A stretch of DNA of 64,000 nt from Tetrahymena thermophila SB210 (GCF_000189635.1 NW_002476224.1:62001-126000); one strand, 5' to 3'; shown: positions 12,227 to 26,100, counted from the stretch's first letter. Program-made: numbers and translations. Notes: a model not told the origin generated them from the letters alone.

Positions 12227-12739
12227 TTCTTTTTGTTTTGCTAGTTTTTGTCTTTGTTTTTTTTAAAGTTTAACTTTGCAGCTAATGCTATTGTTAATAT
12301 TTGAATAATAAAATTTATAAATATTAAATTAAACACTTCAATGATATATTTATATTGGATTCAGATTATCAACATGTGTCACTACTAATTAGTTCTCTTA
12401 ATTCTATTACTTAACATCTTCTTACACACTCACTCATACACCATAATCTCTAATTACATCTGAGAAATTATTAATTTACATGACCTTATATGTATGATGC
12501 ATCATCAATAATAAATTTCTACCTAAAACTTTCTAACCTCTTCTTCTTCTTCACTTTATTCTAATTTATTTTTTGAATCCAATCAGTTGGATGAAAGTCA
12601 ACTGCAACCATCTTTCAAACAAAACATGTGTATTTTACTACCTACTTGCCTATACTTATTGATAAATAGTATAAGTTAGCTATACTATTTCATATATAGG
12701 AATAGAAGATAGAAATACTAGCAGTTTAACGTTAATAAT

Positions 12740-13199
12740 TTTTATTGAAAGATGGAAGGACTTTAGTGAAACGATAGGTCATATCTAGGCTGGCTAATCT
12801 CCCTAACTTTTAGATTTTTTAGATTAGTCAAGCCCGTATGAGGGTATCTAACTGCCTTTCATATGCTTGATAATCAGATGGTTTCTATGAAAATGAAGAG
12901 AAGAAATTTAAGGTATCTTTATTTTTACTGACGTGCATGAATTATTGCATGTTAATAAAATGTGTGCTATCCTTCTGAAGAAAGTATTCAGCGTGGGCTT
13001 ACTGCCAAAAGAACCCTGAAGTAAGTACCTCAACGAGAATATGCGTTGCTCCTTTAGTGGAGAGTTAACGTTCTGGTAAACTCTGGGTGCATATAGAGAT
13101 TGCTTGAGATGTTGAGTGCATGTATATGATAGAAAATAAAGTAAAGAGTCAGCGAAACGAAACGAGTAGGTTATAGTTGATAATCTGAGAGAACTTTTT
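12740..13199 (+). ncRNA. Candidate structured non-coding RNA, possibly Pol III
   Basis: This island is visibly less AT-rich than its flanks and has no supported coding frame. It holds several short complementary pairs: CAACG (13031-13035) with CGTTG (13044-13048); CTCC (13049-13052) with GGAG (13059-13062); AGAGTT (13061-13066) with AACTCT (13079-13084); CTTAC (12998-13002) with GTAAG (13021-13025), which competes with TTCAG (12987-12991) and CTGAA (13016-13020). A TTTTT run at 13195-13199 would suit a Pol III terminator. I could not match it to telomerase RNA, U1-U6, U3, SRP or RNase P signatures from memory. The strand is inferred from the T-run; the 5' end is a guess. Confidence 0.45.
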
Positions 13200-13806
13200 A
13201 ATAATAATTTTTATTTTTACCTCTATTGATTTTTTTTTGATTTTGGATGATTTTTTACTAATTTTTTATTTATATTTTTTTCCCATGATATCAAAAAAAG
13301 ATATTGCAAGCTTTTAACTATTCATTTAGTGCTTAAGTTAAATTTCTCCCACATCAAATCATCATTTTCTCCTCTCTTTTTTCTTTTAAATTTTCTTATT
13401 TTTCTTTTCATATCTTTGACTACAATTAATAACTTGCATGTTTGTTGCTTACATAATCTTTTTTTTAGTGTGAGTATTCAAATTGGTGAAATTTAATACC
13501 CATACATGCATAAATCGTAATATAAAGAGTTTTCTTCCTTCATTTTTTCATCACATAAAAAATAAAGTAGAGAGAGGGGATTTATTTTTTTTATTGTGAA
13601 ATAAAGGGGATTAAATCTGCTGAACTGGGCAGGTAGAATAAATTAGATAAATTTAACACACAATATAAAGGAAAATTTTAAAATAAAGAATGATAAAAAT
13701 AGACATATTTATAAGGAATTAGTAGAGAATATAAGTAGTGTATATAGATAATATTTAGTTAACAAAGATATAAATTATATACTTTGAAATTGAAAACATA
13801 AGTTAG
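13200..13806. other. AT-rich spacer
   Basis: Pyrimidine-rich stretches occur near 13340-13420. It includes the upstream region of the small gene that starts at 13807. No gene seen. Confidence 0.45.
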
Positions 13807-14288
13807 ATGAGTTTATTTAGCAACATCAAACTATTATTAGATTAGTTCAAAATTAATGCGCAATTAGTTGATATTCGCTAACAAGTCTTATATCAATTGC
13901 TTAACACTGCGTTCTACTCTATCAACAACGTACTCATCAAAGTAGATATTTTATTACATCCACTAATGCCTAGTGAAAGAAGCTAATTTTAATTAATACA
14001 AAAATTTTAATTTGATTCATGTGTAGGATTAATGACATTTTAATGTTAATTTCATATTCAAGCTTTTAATAGATTTTTTTCACCCATTAATTATTTCTTT
14101 TATGTTTAGATCTGAAAAAATTCGTTAAAAGATATGCCAAAGAAAAAAAAAGTATCTTTTCGGATGATTTATTAATGCATCTTAAATAATTTTTTATTAT
14201 GATTCGTAATATTTAAAATGATACTATTAAATGCGCAATAAAAGAGCCTACTGGAATTAAAATAGTATTTGAAATTTTTTGTGATTGA
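13807..14288 (+). CDS. Small orphan protein, 130 aa
   Basis: Exon 13807-14020 is joined to exon 14110-14288 across an 89-bp intron that starts GTGTAG and ends in a pyrimidine-rich TTTATGTTTAG. Lengths sum to 393 nt with TGA at 14286-14288. The protein starts MSLFSNIKLLLDQF and is predicted to be mostly amphipathic helix (LVDIRQQVLYQLL, DDLLMHLKQFFIMIRN), with a basic patch KKFVKRYAKEKK in the middle. No catalytic motif, signal peptide or certain membrane segment is seen, and I do not recognise a family. An unspliced reading also stays open for 102 codons, so intron use is inferred from the good acceptor and the continued open frame. It ends 8 bp before the stop of the convergent exosome-like gene. 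Confidence 0.5.
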
Positions 14289-14296
14289 AATTGCAA

Positions 14297-16117
14297 TCAA
14301 AAAGTATTTGAGAACTAAATCATCATTAACTCCTAGAAATTTCTTAAAAATTATTTAAAGATATAATATTTACCTTCTAAATCTCTTCAAAATCTAAAGA
14401 ACCATTCATATCCAAGTAAATTATCTTTTGGGAATTTTTCATTTACACTATACATAATTTTTTATTCATAAGAGCGAACTCTTTGTCGCTAGGATCGATA
14501 ATTAAATTATTTCCTATAAAACCCTATTAATTAAAGTAAAAGATTTAATAAAATGATCTATGTAAAGTACAATTAAAAATTAGGTTATTAAAATTTAGGT
14601 TTACCATATAGGCGCTTGAAAATATATCTAAAATTTAGATTCCAGCTAAGGACAGAGCAAAGCAAGCTACGTTAACCAAATATGGGAACACTGGTCCATT
14701 AACTTATATTATATCAAAAGTAAGCTGCAAAATACTTTTTGGGTATTATTTGATATTCACAATTTCACTAAGCATATTAACTAGATCTCTCTTTAATATT
14801 ATATCCTACTCCTATTACCAGTAAAAAAAAAATTAAATTAATAAAGTTGTTCTAAAAAATTTGCATCACACATATAATTTTTCGCGGAATTTAAATCTAC
14901 ATTACAAAAACTAAAAATTATACTTGCAAAATAGTAATGTTGAAAAACCAAAAAAATGATAAAGACTGTATTTAAATGCCGAGCTTTCAAATAGGAATTG
15001 AATAACATAAAGTATATCTATTGAATTAAATTTAATAGACTGCTTTTAATCTTTTAGTTAAGTTTACATTCCTCATAAGTATTGCCAATAATTTGCAGTT
15101 TAAATTGGCTAACTATTCTTAAATATTTTAAAATGATTGAATGCTATTAAATTGTTTCTAAAATTTGAAATTTAATTTGGCCACTTGTAAATGAAGCTAA
15201 AATTTTTTAAATATCTCTTTTTTTTTGTTATTGATCAAATGATAGTTAAGCTAAATCCAAGTTGCTAAAAGCAAGTGTAATAAACTGTAATTAAAATACT
15301 TCTTTCAACAAAACTATGCTTATATTAACTTTTTTCTAGAAGGAAAATGTGATTATTTCAATTTTAGCTAGTAATATTTGTTGATTTTTAGACTAATATC
15401 TTGTAACAAAGTATTTTTAGACAGAATATAGCATACAAAAATAATTAAATTTTTTTCTATATTTTGAATTTATTTGTTATTAATAATATATCAATCGACG
15501 ATAAATGTTTCATACAATTTTTCAAGATAATCTAATTCATTCTTTAAAATGCTATTATTTTAGTTAGCTCATTCACATAAGCAATTAAATAAAGAAGATG
15601 GATAATATTATTTAACAAAATAATATTTTTGATCATTTTAGTTATAAAACTGATTCAAAAAAACCACATTTAAAATAACATATTGTAAAATTTATGTCTA
15701 AAAATTAAATTACTGTCTCTTCATGCATGTTTGAGTCATTTTTATTGAGAAAATTTATAATGCACTTAATTTCGCAATCTTATTAAAGAACTTTAATGCC
15801 ATGATAAGGTCCAATTCTTGATGATATTTAAAGTTTAATTAAATTATTGGTTCATTAAATATATAAATTACATTGAGCAAATTATTCTTGAATCTTATGT
15901 TTGCAAGCAACATCTTGCACTAGAATTTCCCTGTTGCAACTAGATATAATCTATTTTTAAGTTTGAATTAGTTATAACATCAATTATTTTGAAATATATT
16001 TTGTTGATTTTTATATTTAGCTTAGAGTAAAATCTATTTCATTTAGCATAATATTTTACTTTAAGGTCTTACAGAAAGAAGGGATTATTTTTCAGTAATT
16101 TATTCTTTAATATTCAT
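14297..16117 (-). CDS. RNase PH-fold exosome subunit-like protein (Rrp41/Rrp46 type)
   Basis: The 3' half is clear on the reverse strand: KRDLVNMLSEIVNIKQYPKS, then LQLTFDIIQVNGPVFPYLVN followed by VACFALSLAGIQILDIFSSA, an intron, then GNNLIIDPSDKEFALMNKK and YLDMNGSLDFEEIQKEL. These follow the RNase PH order (helix, YPRSxI, QVxxxDG, VNAAxxALxxAGI, IDPxxxEE, KGxLxxEEL), with stop at 14297-14299. A probable N-terminal strand block, QQGNSSARCCLQTQDSRIIC, lies near 15900, and an ATG at 16115-16117 with a GTAAGA donor could start the gene. The exons between about 14880 and 15700 are unresolved: long open frames there may be intronic or belong to something else. The ring subunits of the eukaryotic exosome are usually catalytically inactive and guide RNA 3' processing and decay in nucleus and cytoplasm. 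I cannot assign the exact subunit. Confidence 0.5.
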
Positions 16118-17623
16118 TTTATATTTCTTTATAAGCTGTTTGTAGGGTATCTAACAAGTTGATAGAAGTAGTTAAAATCTATTAATATTTACTTAAATAA
16201 TTTTTGTTAAAGCACATAAAAACAATAAATACAATTTTTGACTTGTTAAGAATAAATATAAAGAGTATCAATCCTGTTTAATATTTTGCATTCAATAATT
16301 GGCAGATTAAGCATTTTATATTATAATAATTAAAAATCATATTAAAAATATCTTAATCTCAATTATAAATATAAAAATAATTTTCTTCATTTAAAATTAG
16401 CACAATTTCATAAGAACTTACTATTTTAATTTTGAATTTAAACGATTTATTTTATTTCTAAAATTATTTCAATAATTCTTAAGATTATTTAGCAAAAATA
16501 ATTCAAATAAATTATATTTTTTTATACGAAATTCAAATATTAGTAAAAAAGATAACATGTAATGTATATTTTTTTGGCGAATAATAGTTCAAAAATAAAT
16601 TTTAAGTTATAAATTTGACAAGATATTTTATAAATAAAAAATATCTGTTAAGTTATTAGAGTTTCAAAAAGAACAAAAATTTTAATTTATAAGCATTCAT
16701 TTCATTTATTTTAAAAATTAAAATTGTTGTTTTATAATTTGATAAGTACTTATAATTATTCATTTTAATTAATAAAATTTATTTTAACTTTAATATAATT
16801 TCAAAAATTAATATTATTATTTTATAAAGAATAAAGTTAAAAAAAATATATGTTATTTTAAAAAATAAAAAAATGTAAAAAAAATAGTAAATTTTTTATT
16901 TTAATCAATTTTTTCTAATTTATATTTTACTATTAATAATAATTTTTATAACTTTAAAATATTTTATTTTAAAAATTTGGCAAGATATTTTATGTATTAA
17001 AAAAATATTTTTATCATTAGAGATATATAAAGAAGAGGAATGTTAAAATTTAAACTATAATTTTATTTATTATAAATATGAAAAACAGATTATTATTTAT
17101 TGTTTTTTTTAATTTCTTCATTTTTATATGTAAATTTAATTAATTTTGTTAAAAAAATTATTTTAGGATAAATTATAACTATATAAGAAATAAACAACAT
17201 TATTAAATAGCAAATTTCAAATATTTTTTGAGAATATTTTAAATATTTGATTTTATCCAACTAAATTAATATTTATGAATTAGATAAATATTAAAAAAAG
17301 TTTGAGAATATAAAACAATATTTTAAATAGATAAGTTAGTAGATTTTAAAATTCAATTTTCCAGTTGATACTTGTGGGAGGAAATATCTATTAAGGAGAA
17401 ATTATTCAAAAGTAAATTGTTCAGTTTAGTTAGATTTTTAATTATGTTAAAAATGAAAAATGCAAAATGTTCTTTTTTATATTAAAGAAATTAAGCATTT
17501 TAATTTTAATTAATTTGTGTAAGGTTGAGAATTAGATATTATTTTTACACCTTAGTGAATAACTAAGAATTAATTTATCAATTTTTCAATATAAATACTT
17601 AATAAATTTTTCAATTAATAAAC
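16118..17623. other. Very AT-rich spacer before the gene array
   Basis: Long A and T runs with no supported gene. It is the upstream region of the first array gene. A slightly less AT-rich stretch lies near 17360-17400, within it a GTGGGAGGAAA segment at 17373-17383. Confidence 0.5.
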
Positions 17624-20600
17624 ATGTTTAAATTAATAGTTCTATTAGTTAAAATATATATCATAAAACTTTATATTTAATAGGTTTTATGCTAAGCTCC
17701 TTAAAATTGGCTTTACTCTTAGTAATATAGTTTTATTGTATAGGCTTAGGGGTAATCAAATTTGTTCTCAAAAATTTTAGTTAGTAAATAAACTGGATTA
17801 GTTTTTGTTTCAGCTGGATATAAAGGTGTTTAAGTAATTGATCCAAATTAAAATTACAGAATAACAGCAAGCTTATCAACAAATGATCACATAGAAGGAT
17901 TTGCTATCACCTAAGATGCTAATTATGTCTTTGCTACAAATAATAAGGTATTAAATATTTATGAATTTTCTAATAGAAAAATATTTAATTCCATAGGACA
18001 GGATTCAACACCTGTTTATATTGTTGACATCATAATTAATTAAAACGAAGATACCTTATATTTATTTTAAATTAATGGCATCGTTCGCATTTTAGATATT
18101 AGTTAAAAAACTAATCCTAGCTTTGCTGGCTAAATTTTATGGTTTCCTTAACAAATTTATGGTGGTATTTTATCAACTGATGAAAGATTTCTAATAATTA
18201 GCTAGGATAATTAGGGAGTAGGAGTATTCTACTTAACAAAAGTTAATAAGTAAGTTACTGGTACTTTCCTGGGATCATATTCTGGAGCAAGTTAAGGGAA
18301 CTCTCATTAGGTCATACTGACTCCAGATTAAAATTATCTTATTAGTTTAGACTAAAGAAATGGGTTAAGTTTTGCAGATTTCTCTTTAGTATAAACTAAA
18401 ATACCTCAAAATTAGCCATATTAATTTAATTACTATCTAAATTAATGGTGGCCTTCCTAAAACATTTTACCTTCACCATATTCTTTTTGCTTATCTTAAG
18501 ATGGAAATTTTCTCTTTTTAGGAGTAAGATCAATAGGAATTTACACTATTGATATTACTGATAAGAAAAAACCTAAGATATATATGTGGGCATACTTTCC
18601 TTTTCATGGTAATTCAATTGCCTTATCTCCTACTTCAAATTATCTTTATTTTTCTAATTCTCTATCTTTTATGGTTTTTAGAAAGATGCAACCTACTTTA
18701 GGTTTGAAATATGTTAGTCTATATAATGGTAATCATTCAATAGGCTTTGACTAATCGCTTACTAGATATTATTGGAGGTGTGATTACGATCCTTATAGAT
18801 AAGTGTATATTGGAGCATTTGATACTGATGGACTTTGGTTGATCGATGTAAGCAATCCTAATAGCTTTAATGTGCTCTAAAGTTCTTATAAACCACCTAA
18901 TTAAGATGCAAATATAGATGTATTTTTAGCTTTAAATAATTATCAAGTTTTGATTACATCTATGAATGATGGAGTCAATTTTATGGCTGTGCTTGATATC
19001 TCCAATTATTAAAATATATAAGTTATATAATAAATACCCTTAGGAGAACCTTTTTATGGATATATTAAAGACATAGATTACTCGCTTGATTATAAAATGG
19101 TTGTGTGCTCTTTAGATAGGGTAATTGTATTTGTTGATACTTAGAATGTAAGATCATTTTAAGTAATAGCAAAGTGGTATTTCCAACCTTAGATGAAAGG
19201 ATTTACTACAGGAGTTATGCTTTCATCTGATGCTAAATATTTTATAGGAGCATGCAGAGGTTATGGATACTTTGTTTTAGATATATAAGATTTGAAGAAC
19301 ATAAATTTGATCAACTACTTAGAATCAACAGGAGCTGAATAAGTATATAAATCATTAATATTTAGCTATTAGTTTTACTTAGTAGATGGACTTGATGGTC
19401 TTTACATAATGGACTAAACAAAGTTGCCCTAATTAGTTTCATTTTCAAAGCTTATAGTTCCAGGATGGACTAATGATATTACTTTCTTAAATTAAGAATA
19501 AACTGTAATTATATCAACAATGCAGCAAGGTATGATATATTTACTTGATATATCAGACAATAAAAACCCTTTTATTGTCTCTAGTTATTAGTATGGGGAC
19601 TAGAATGGAATGTTTACCTGCTCTAAATAGGACTTTACAACTTTATTTATAAATAATAACTTAGAAGTAAGAAGATTACCACTTACGGTTTCTGTAATGC
19701 TACATGTAGATTATATACAAGTCTTAGGTTACACTCAATCTGGAGATATGTAGTACAACATAATTGAAAGCCCAGAAATTTATTAATTTTAAGTAGGACA
19801 AACTATCAAACTCAATATATGTACGCTCTATCAATCCATTGATATAGTTTTCAGTAGCATAAAATTTTATTAAAAATAGAGAGAGTATCCGCTACCTAGC
19901 TGGATAGTTTTTGACCCTGTAGAAATTTCTTTAATGATAACTATTACAAACTAAGCAGTAGATCCTTAAAATTTGAGCTAACCTCTGTTAAATACTCTTC
20001 TAGTTACCACAATAACACCTCTATATAAATAAGATTTTATTTTTTCTTAAGATAAATGTTCTACTAATTTAGAATAAGCAAGTGTAATCTACCTCTAATT
20101 TTAGGAAGATGGTATTATAGATGATAATAATTATGTTTCTACTAACATATAATACAACTCTTTATAGACTATTTAAATAAAAGACACAACTCTATTCCCA
20201 GATATCAACCAAAAAGTTTACATGGATTGTTTAAGTTAATAATTAAAATATAAGTTACTTAATGCTATATAAAACACTCCCATATATCTCAATATTAAAT
20301 CATCGCTAAATCTAAACACAAGTGGAACTACTTCAAATTATATCTCTACCACTGCCCTTTCAGTTAGCATATAAATATAAATCACAAAATTTTATGGCTA
20401 GATTATTTTTAGAAATGAGGAGTCTATTAATATTTAAATAAGTGCAGATTAAGATATTTTAAATATTACTGGAAAAGTGCAAAATATTAATGAATATCTT
20501 AATAAAAAAATAATAATTTATCCTATATCTCCACAAAATTTTAATGATATAATAGCAATCATAACTGTAATGGATTCCATTAATTATCCAATAGTAAACA

Positions 20601-22705
20601 GCTAAGCATCAAATAAGATTCCTTTTTTAGCAGAAAAATAGAATATTTAAATAAACCCTGAAAAAACTTTGCAAACCTAATTTTCTGATAACATTTTAAT
20701 TTAAACAGCTTTTGAATTTACTATTGACTCCAAAACATTTATTGCACCTGATTTAAATACAACAATTACATATAAAGTTTTATAATAAAAAGGAAATTAA
20801 TATATCCCTTTAGAAAACTCATTATGGCTTTAATATAATAGTGATACTTTTAAATTTTATGGTACACCTCCAGCGAGCGCATTTAAAACAAGTTTAACTA
20901 TTCAAGTAACAGGATCTGATGGGTATACTAAAGTATCATAAAATTTTACTATACATGTGAATCAATTACCTTTGATGTTTGTAATATAATGGATAATAAC
21001 AATATTGGGCCCTTTGACAGGTATTTTTGGCCTCTATAAGTTTAGAGGTGACTTATATAACATACTTTTTAACAAAAGAAATAAATACAGCAAAATTACT
21101 TGTAAACCAAACTAGTACTTTATTCTTAAAATACCTTTAATACTTCACGAAAATAGTGCTTCAATACAAATCATGAAAGAACTTGAAGCTTAGTTAAAAA
21201 GGTAAGAAACTACAAAGTAATAAATTATAAAAATCTTTTAAAAAAAGAAACCAATAAATTAGCCAGCAAGTAAAAAAAGATAAAGCTGGAATAAATTACT
21301 CAAAATTACAAAATTCAAAACAACAATTCTCGAAGGTATTGGTAAAATATAAGAAATGATGCAAGCAAACATGACTGCTATTGCTCAGAGCTATAAAAAG
21401 AGACTTGAATTATTACAGAAATCTGAAAGAACATCTTAAATTGAAAAACTTTATTTAAAAGAAAATGGATCAATTGATTATAAATTATATTTAGATCACC
21501 TCTTAGAATTCGATATTTAATTTAAAATGAATAATGTAGAAAAATCAACGAAACTTTTAAAAGAAGAACTTAGTACAAACTATAGTGTTCTATTCTAATG
21601 TCTTAAATCTTAATTAGCTATAAAATTAATGTGCTTCGATATAAAAAGTTAATCAGTTTACAGTTTTTTAAGACATTATTCATAAGTTATGAATCCAAAT
21701 CTTACAAAAAATGATTGGTATAAATTTTTAGTTAACATAAAATCGACAGATGACTTAGATCCTTTTGGTCACTAAATAGTTTTTCCTGAGTTTTCATTTT
21801 ATTTTACAAGGTTATATGACATTTTAACCTTATTAGATTTTAAAATAAATGATGTGGATTTTTTATATTCTGATGATTTAGAATCACAACAAAAAGAGAA
21901 AATATATGATTAAATATATGAAAAATATGATGTAAATTTATACTTAATAGAATAATAAATATTTGCTGATGCTTCAGGAATTGTAAAAACTATCCCAAGT
22001 AGTTTTTTTCCAAGCTCAGGAGAATCTATTCATATCGATCCTTATTAAATTAACGCTTTAGTAGCATTGAGATACTCACCTGGACCTTGTATTTGTATAG
22101 AAAAAACTCTAGGTTTAGATTATAAACCTTATGGACCTTAAGGGAACATACAGCTACCTAACTGGCTTGAGCTAGATACTTAACCAGGATTGATTATATT
22201 AAAAGGAATACCTGATTTTTCTAATTCAGAAGGCATACTTATTAGAATAACTACACTCGAAGGTTATATAATTAAGCATTTCATTTTAAATGTCGAAGAA
22301 GATGTGGTAGAATATAAAAAATTAAAATAATAATTATATAAAAAAAAGTATATCCATAATAGTAAGAATCAAAAATTTAATTAGTTAGATTCCTATAATA
22401 ATTAGCAGAAATTATTGGCATATAGTATTTATAGAGAAAAGCCTTCTCAAGATAGCATATTCTTTAACCCTAAATAAAATTTACCATTTTAGCAGATTAC
22501 TCATCGCAGTTTAACTAAATAAAATTCAAAATCTATTACTTTAATTACAGATGTAGATATTTAAGAAGAAGATCATCAAATATCAGGCATTAAATCTTCA
22601 GAATAAAAAGTAATTGTAGATTAAAAAATGTAAAATTTAGATAACTAGATAACCTAACCAACTTTATTAACAGAAAATTAATCAAAAAAGAATATTTAAG
22701 AATGA
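17624..22705 (+). CDS. Family A member 1: propeller/cadherin-like transmembrane protein
   Basis: This is one open frame of 1693 aa from the ATG at 17624 to TGA at 22703, with well over a hundred TAA/TAG Gln codons. The N-terminus MFKLIVLLVKIY... is a signal peptide; an in-phase 36-bp GTTAAA...TAATAG segment after residue 8 could be an intron that would shorten it to MFKLIVLLVLCQA. Residues about 40-650 hold LVIVD-like beta-propeller repeats (VQVIDPN, VRILDIS, YTIDITD, LWLIDVSNP, MAVLDIS, YFVLDIQD, LYIMDQ, IYLLDISDNKNP). A cadherin-like domain ends at about 1110 (FYGTPPASAF, TIQVTGSDGY). The membrane segment is near 1116-1140 (LMFVIQWIITILGPLTGIFG). The cytoplasmic part is about 550 aa, with basic coiled stretches and a second Ig/cadherin-like block around GLDYKPYGPQG. 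Ligand and function are unknown; a surface receptor or adhesion role is inferred. It is the most divergent of the three copies. Confidence 0.85.
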
Positions 22706-23147
22706 TGTGTAGAAAGTTATTATTTTAGATAAAATTAGCTCTTTTCATATAAATTTTTATTGAAATTTATTTAAATGTTTCGAAATTTTTAAAATATGTG
22801 TCTTGATTAGATTATATTTTATATTATTGGAAATAATTCATGTTTAAAATTCTTTATGTAAAAATTAAATAAAAAACAGTTTTTCACCTAAGAAAAGCTT
22901 TTTTTTTTGACTTTTTTTCCAACAAATAAAAAATTGCTTTTAAAACTCTTTATTATTTAAAATAGAAATCTATGTGTTTATTTAATACAATTATGATGTT
23001 GAAATAAATTAAATTAATTTAAATTAATTAAAGTAGAAGTAACTAGAAAACAAAATATATTTATTAAGCAATTAATTATTTGAAGAACTAATTACTAAAG
23101 GACTATTTTACAATTATATACCACTTTTTTAAAAAATAATAAAAATT
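22706..23147. other. Spacer A1-A2
   Basis: AT-rich. The segment just after the A1 stop (near 22735, CTCTTTTCATATAAA) resembles the segment after A3 (near 42182, CTCTTTTCACATAAA). The end of the spacer contains AATTAAAGTAGAAGT, which also occurs about 130 bp before A3. These are remnants of the duplications. Confidence 0.6.
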
Positions 23148-26100
23148 ATGTAAAAGCAACTTTTTCAAATCTTAATAGCTTCTTTATTGTTTTTCTAAAT
23201 TTATTGTTAAATTCCATAAAATTGGATTTATTCACCATAGTATAGCTATATAATAAAAGCGAATGGATAGGAAAATAGTTTCTCTAAGATTTATGTCAGC
23301 CCAATAACTGGTTTAATTTTTGCTTCTGCTGGAGATTCAGGAGTCTTAGTTATAGATCCTGAATAAGAATATAAAGTTACTACATCCATAAAATCATCTG
23401 ATAATATCATAGGGTTTGCTTGCACAAAAGACTCAAAATATTTATTTATGAGTAACGACTAATAGTTAACAGTGTATGAATTTTCTGGTAAAAGTTTTAC
23501 ATAATTAGGATAAGATTAGGAGAAAATCTACATTGTTGATATTAAAATTAATGAGAAAGAAGATACATTAATTATATTCTAAATAGATGGGAATGTTAGA
23601 TTCTTAAATATATCTATAAAAAGCAATCCGATTTTGGTAGGAAATATTAACTGGCAATAGTAGTAAATATATGGGGGTCTAATAACGCCAGATGATAAAT
23701 ACCTAATTTTATGTCAAGATAGTGCAGGGCTTGGTATTTTTTAGTTAACCAAATAAAATGGCTAAATTAGTGGGAAATTTGTTGGTTAATTCGATGGGTA
23801 TACTTAAGGGTACTCGCATAATGTATTAATTACAAAAGATTAAAAATATCTCATTAGTTTAGATGAAAGAAACGGGTTGAGCTTCGCTGATTTTTCATAA
23901 GTAATTAATTCTGATCCAAGATAATACCCCTATTAATTCTTTTACTACCTTTCTTAATGGTGGCCTTCAAATGTAGCAGTTCCTTCTCCATTTTCATTTT
24001 GCTTATCAGCTGACGATAACTTTTTATTTTTAGGAGTCAGATCTCTTGGTATCTTCACAATAGATATAACTGATAAAACTTCACCTAACACATACATGTG
24101 GTCTTATTTTCCTTTTCATGGTAATTCTATTGCTCTATCTCCAACAGCTAACTATCTTTACTTCTCTAATTCTAAATCTATTATGATTTTTAGGAGGATG
24201 AAGCCAATTTTAGGTTTGAAGTATGTAAATCTGTATAATGGAGCACATTCAATAGGATTTGATTAGTCAAATACTAGATACTACTGGAGATGTGATTATG
24301 ATTCAAAAAGGTAAGTTTATATTGGAGCGTTTGATACTGATGGACTATGGTTTATCGATGTTAGCAATCCATTATATTTTGATGTTATTCAAAAGTAATA
24401 TAAACCTCCAGGTTAAAATGCAAATATTGATGTTTTTTATACAAAAAATGACTATAAAATAATGATAACCTCAATTAATGATGGTGCTAATTTTATGGCA
24501 GTTCTTGATGTTTCTAATTACAGAGATATAAAGGTGATATAAAAAATTCCTTATGGATAACCTTTTACTGGGTACATAAAGGATATAGACAATAATATGG
24601 AAGATACATTAGTAGCTTGCGTTATCGATAGATCTGTAATTTTTGTTGATACATAAACTTTAGGAAGCTATTATGTCAAAGCAAAGTGGAGTTTTTTAAC
24701 AAATATGAGAGGTTTTACAACAGGAGCTATGCTTTCATATGATGGAAGCTATTTTGTAGGGGCTTGCAGGGGATATGGGTACTATGTACTTGACATTAGG
24801 AATATGTCTGACATTTAGATGGTAAACTACTAAGATTCAACAGGTGCTGAGTAAGTGTATAAATCATTAACTTACAGCTATCAATTTTATTTGGTAGATG
24901 GGCTTTAAGGTCTTTTTATAATGGATTAGACAAAATTACCATAATTAAATTAATTTTCTTAATTAGTAGTAGATGGATGGACTAATGACATTACATTCTT
25001 GGCATAAGAAAAAACTGTAATAATTTCTACAATGCAGCAAGGACAAATCTATTTACTAGATATTTCTGATAATAAAAATCCATTTATAGTGTCTAATTAC
25101 CAATATGGAGAAGAAAATGGTATGTTTACTTGCTCAAAACCAGATTATAGTATATTATTTATAAACAATAATATCTAAGTGAGAGAGTTTCCTATGACTA
25201 CTTCAGTTTATATACATACTGACTATCTTGAAGTTCTCGGTTATTCTGATTCTGGTGATATGGAATTCAATATAATTAATGATCCTGACACCTTTTAATT
25301 TAAAGTTGGCTAAAAAATTAAGCTGAACACTTGTATGTTATATTAACCTATAGACATTGTAGTTAGCAGCGTTACTCTTTATCAAAAGCAAAGCCAAAGA
25401 GCCTTACCATCTTGGATTTATTATGATCCAATTGAAATATCATTGATAGTAGAAATAACAAATGATGCTGTTGATCCAACAAATCTACCTAAGCCTCTTT
25501 TAAATACACTTCTTTTTACAACACTGAGACCATTATATGCATAAGACTTTTAATTCAATAATGGAATGTGCACCACAACAAAAGATTAAGCAGAAGCTAT
25601 TTACCTTTAATTTAAATAAGATGGAATAATAGATGAAAATAGGTTAGTTTCTCCAAATTTATTTTTTAATGATGATTAATAGATTTTTATTAGTGATACT
25701 TCACTTTTTCCAAGTGAAAGCAGAGAATAATAAATTTATAACTCTTGTGTCAGTAATCTTCTGAAAAACATTCTTTTGAATTCAATCTAATATACTCCCA
25801 TTTATATTCTAGTATATCCTTCTTTATCATTAGTTATAGATGGATCAACTAAGAATTACATATCCACTCAAGCATCAAATGTCAGCATTTAAATTGAAAT
25901 ATATAAATTATAAGGATACTTAATTTATAAAAATTCTGAAAGCATTAATATACAAATAAATGATGATTAAAATATTTTGAATATCAGTGGTACATAAAAT
26001 AATGTTAATTAATTTTTAACAAGCAAAATTATAATATTTCCAATCCCTCCTAAAAACTATGAAGATATGCTCGCGAATATTACTGTTACAGATTAAATGA

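Noticed and set aside
12740-13199. Telomerase RNA as the identity of the structured island.
   Set aside because: The CAACCCCAA template expected in Tetrahymena is absent.
14765-15700. A separate reverse-strand gene ending near 14765.
   Set aside because: Long open frame but no recognisable domain, and it overlaps the recognisable RNase PH-like frame; kept only as an unresolved part of that locus.
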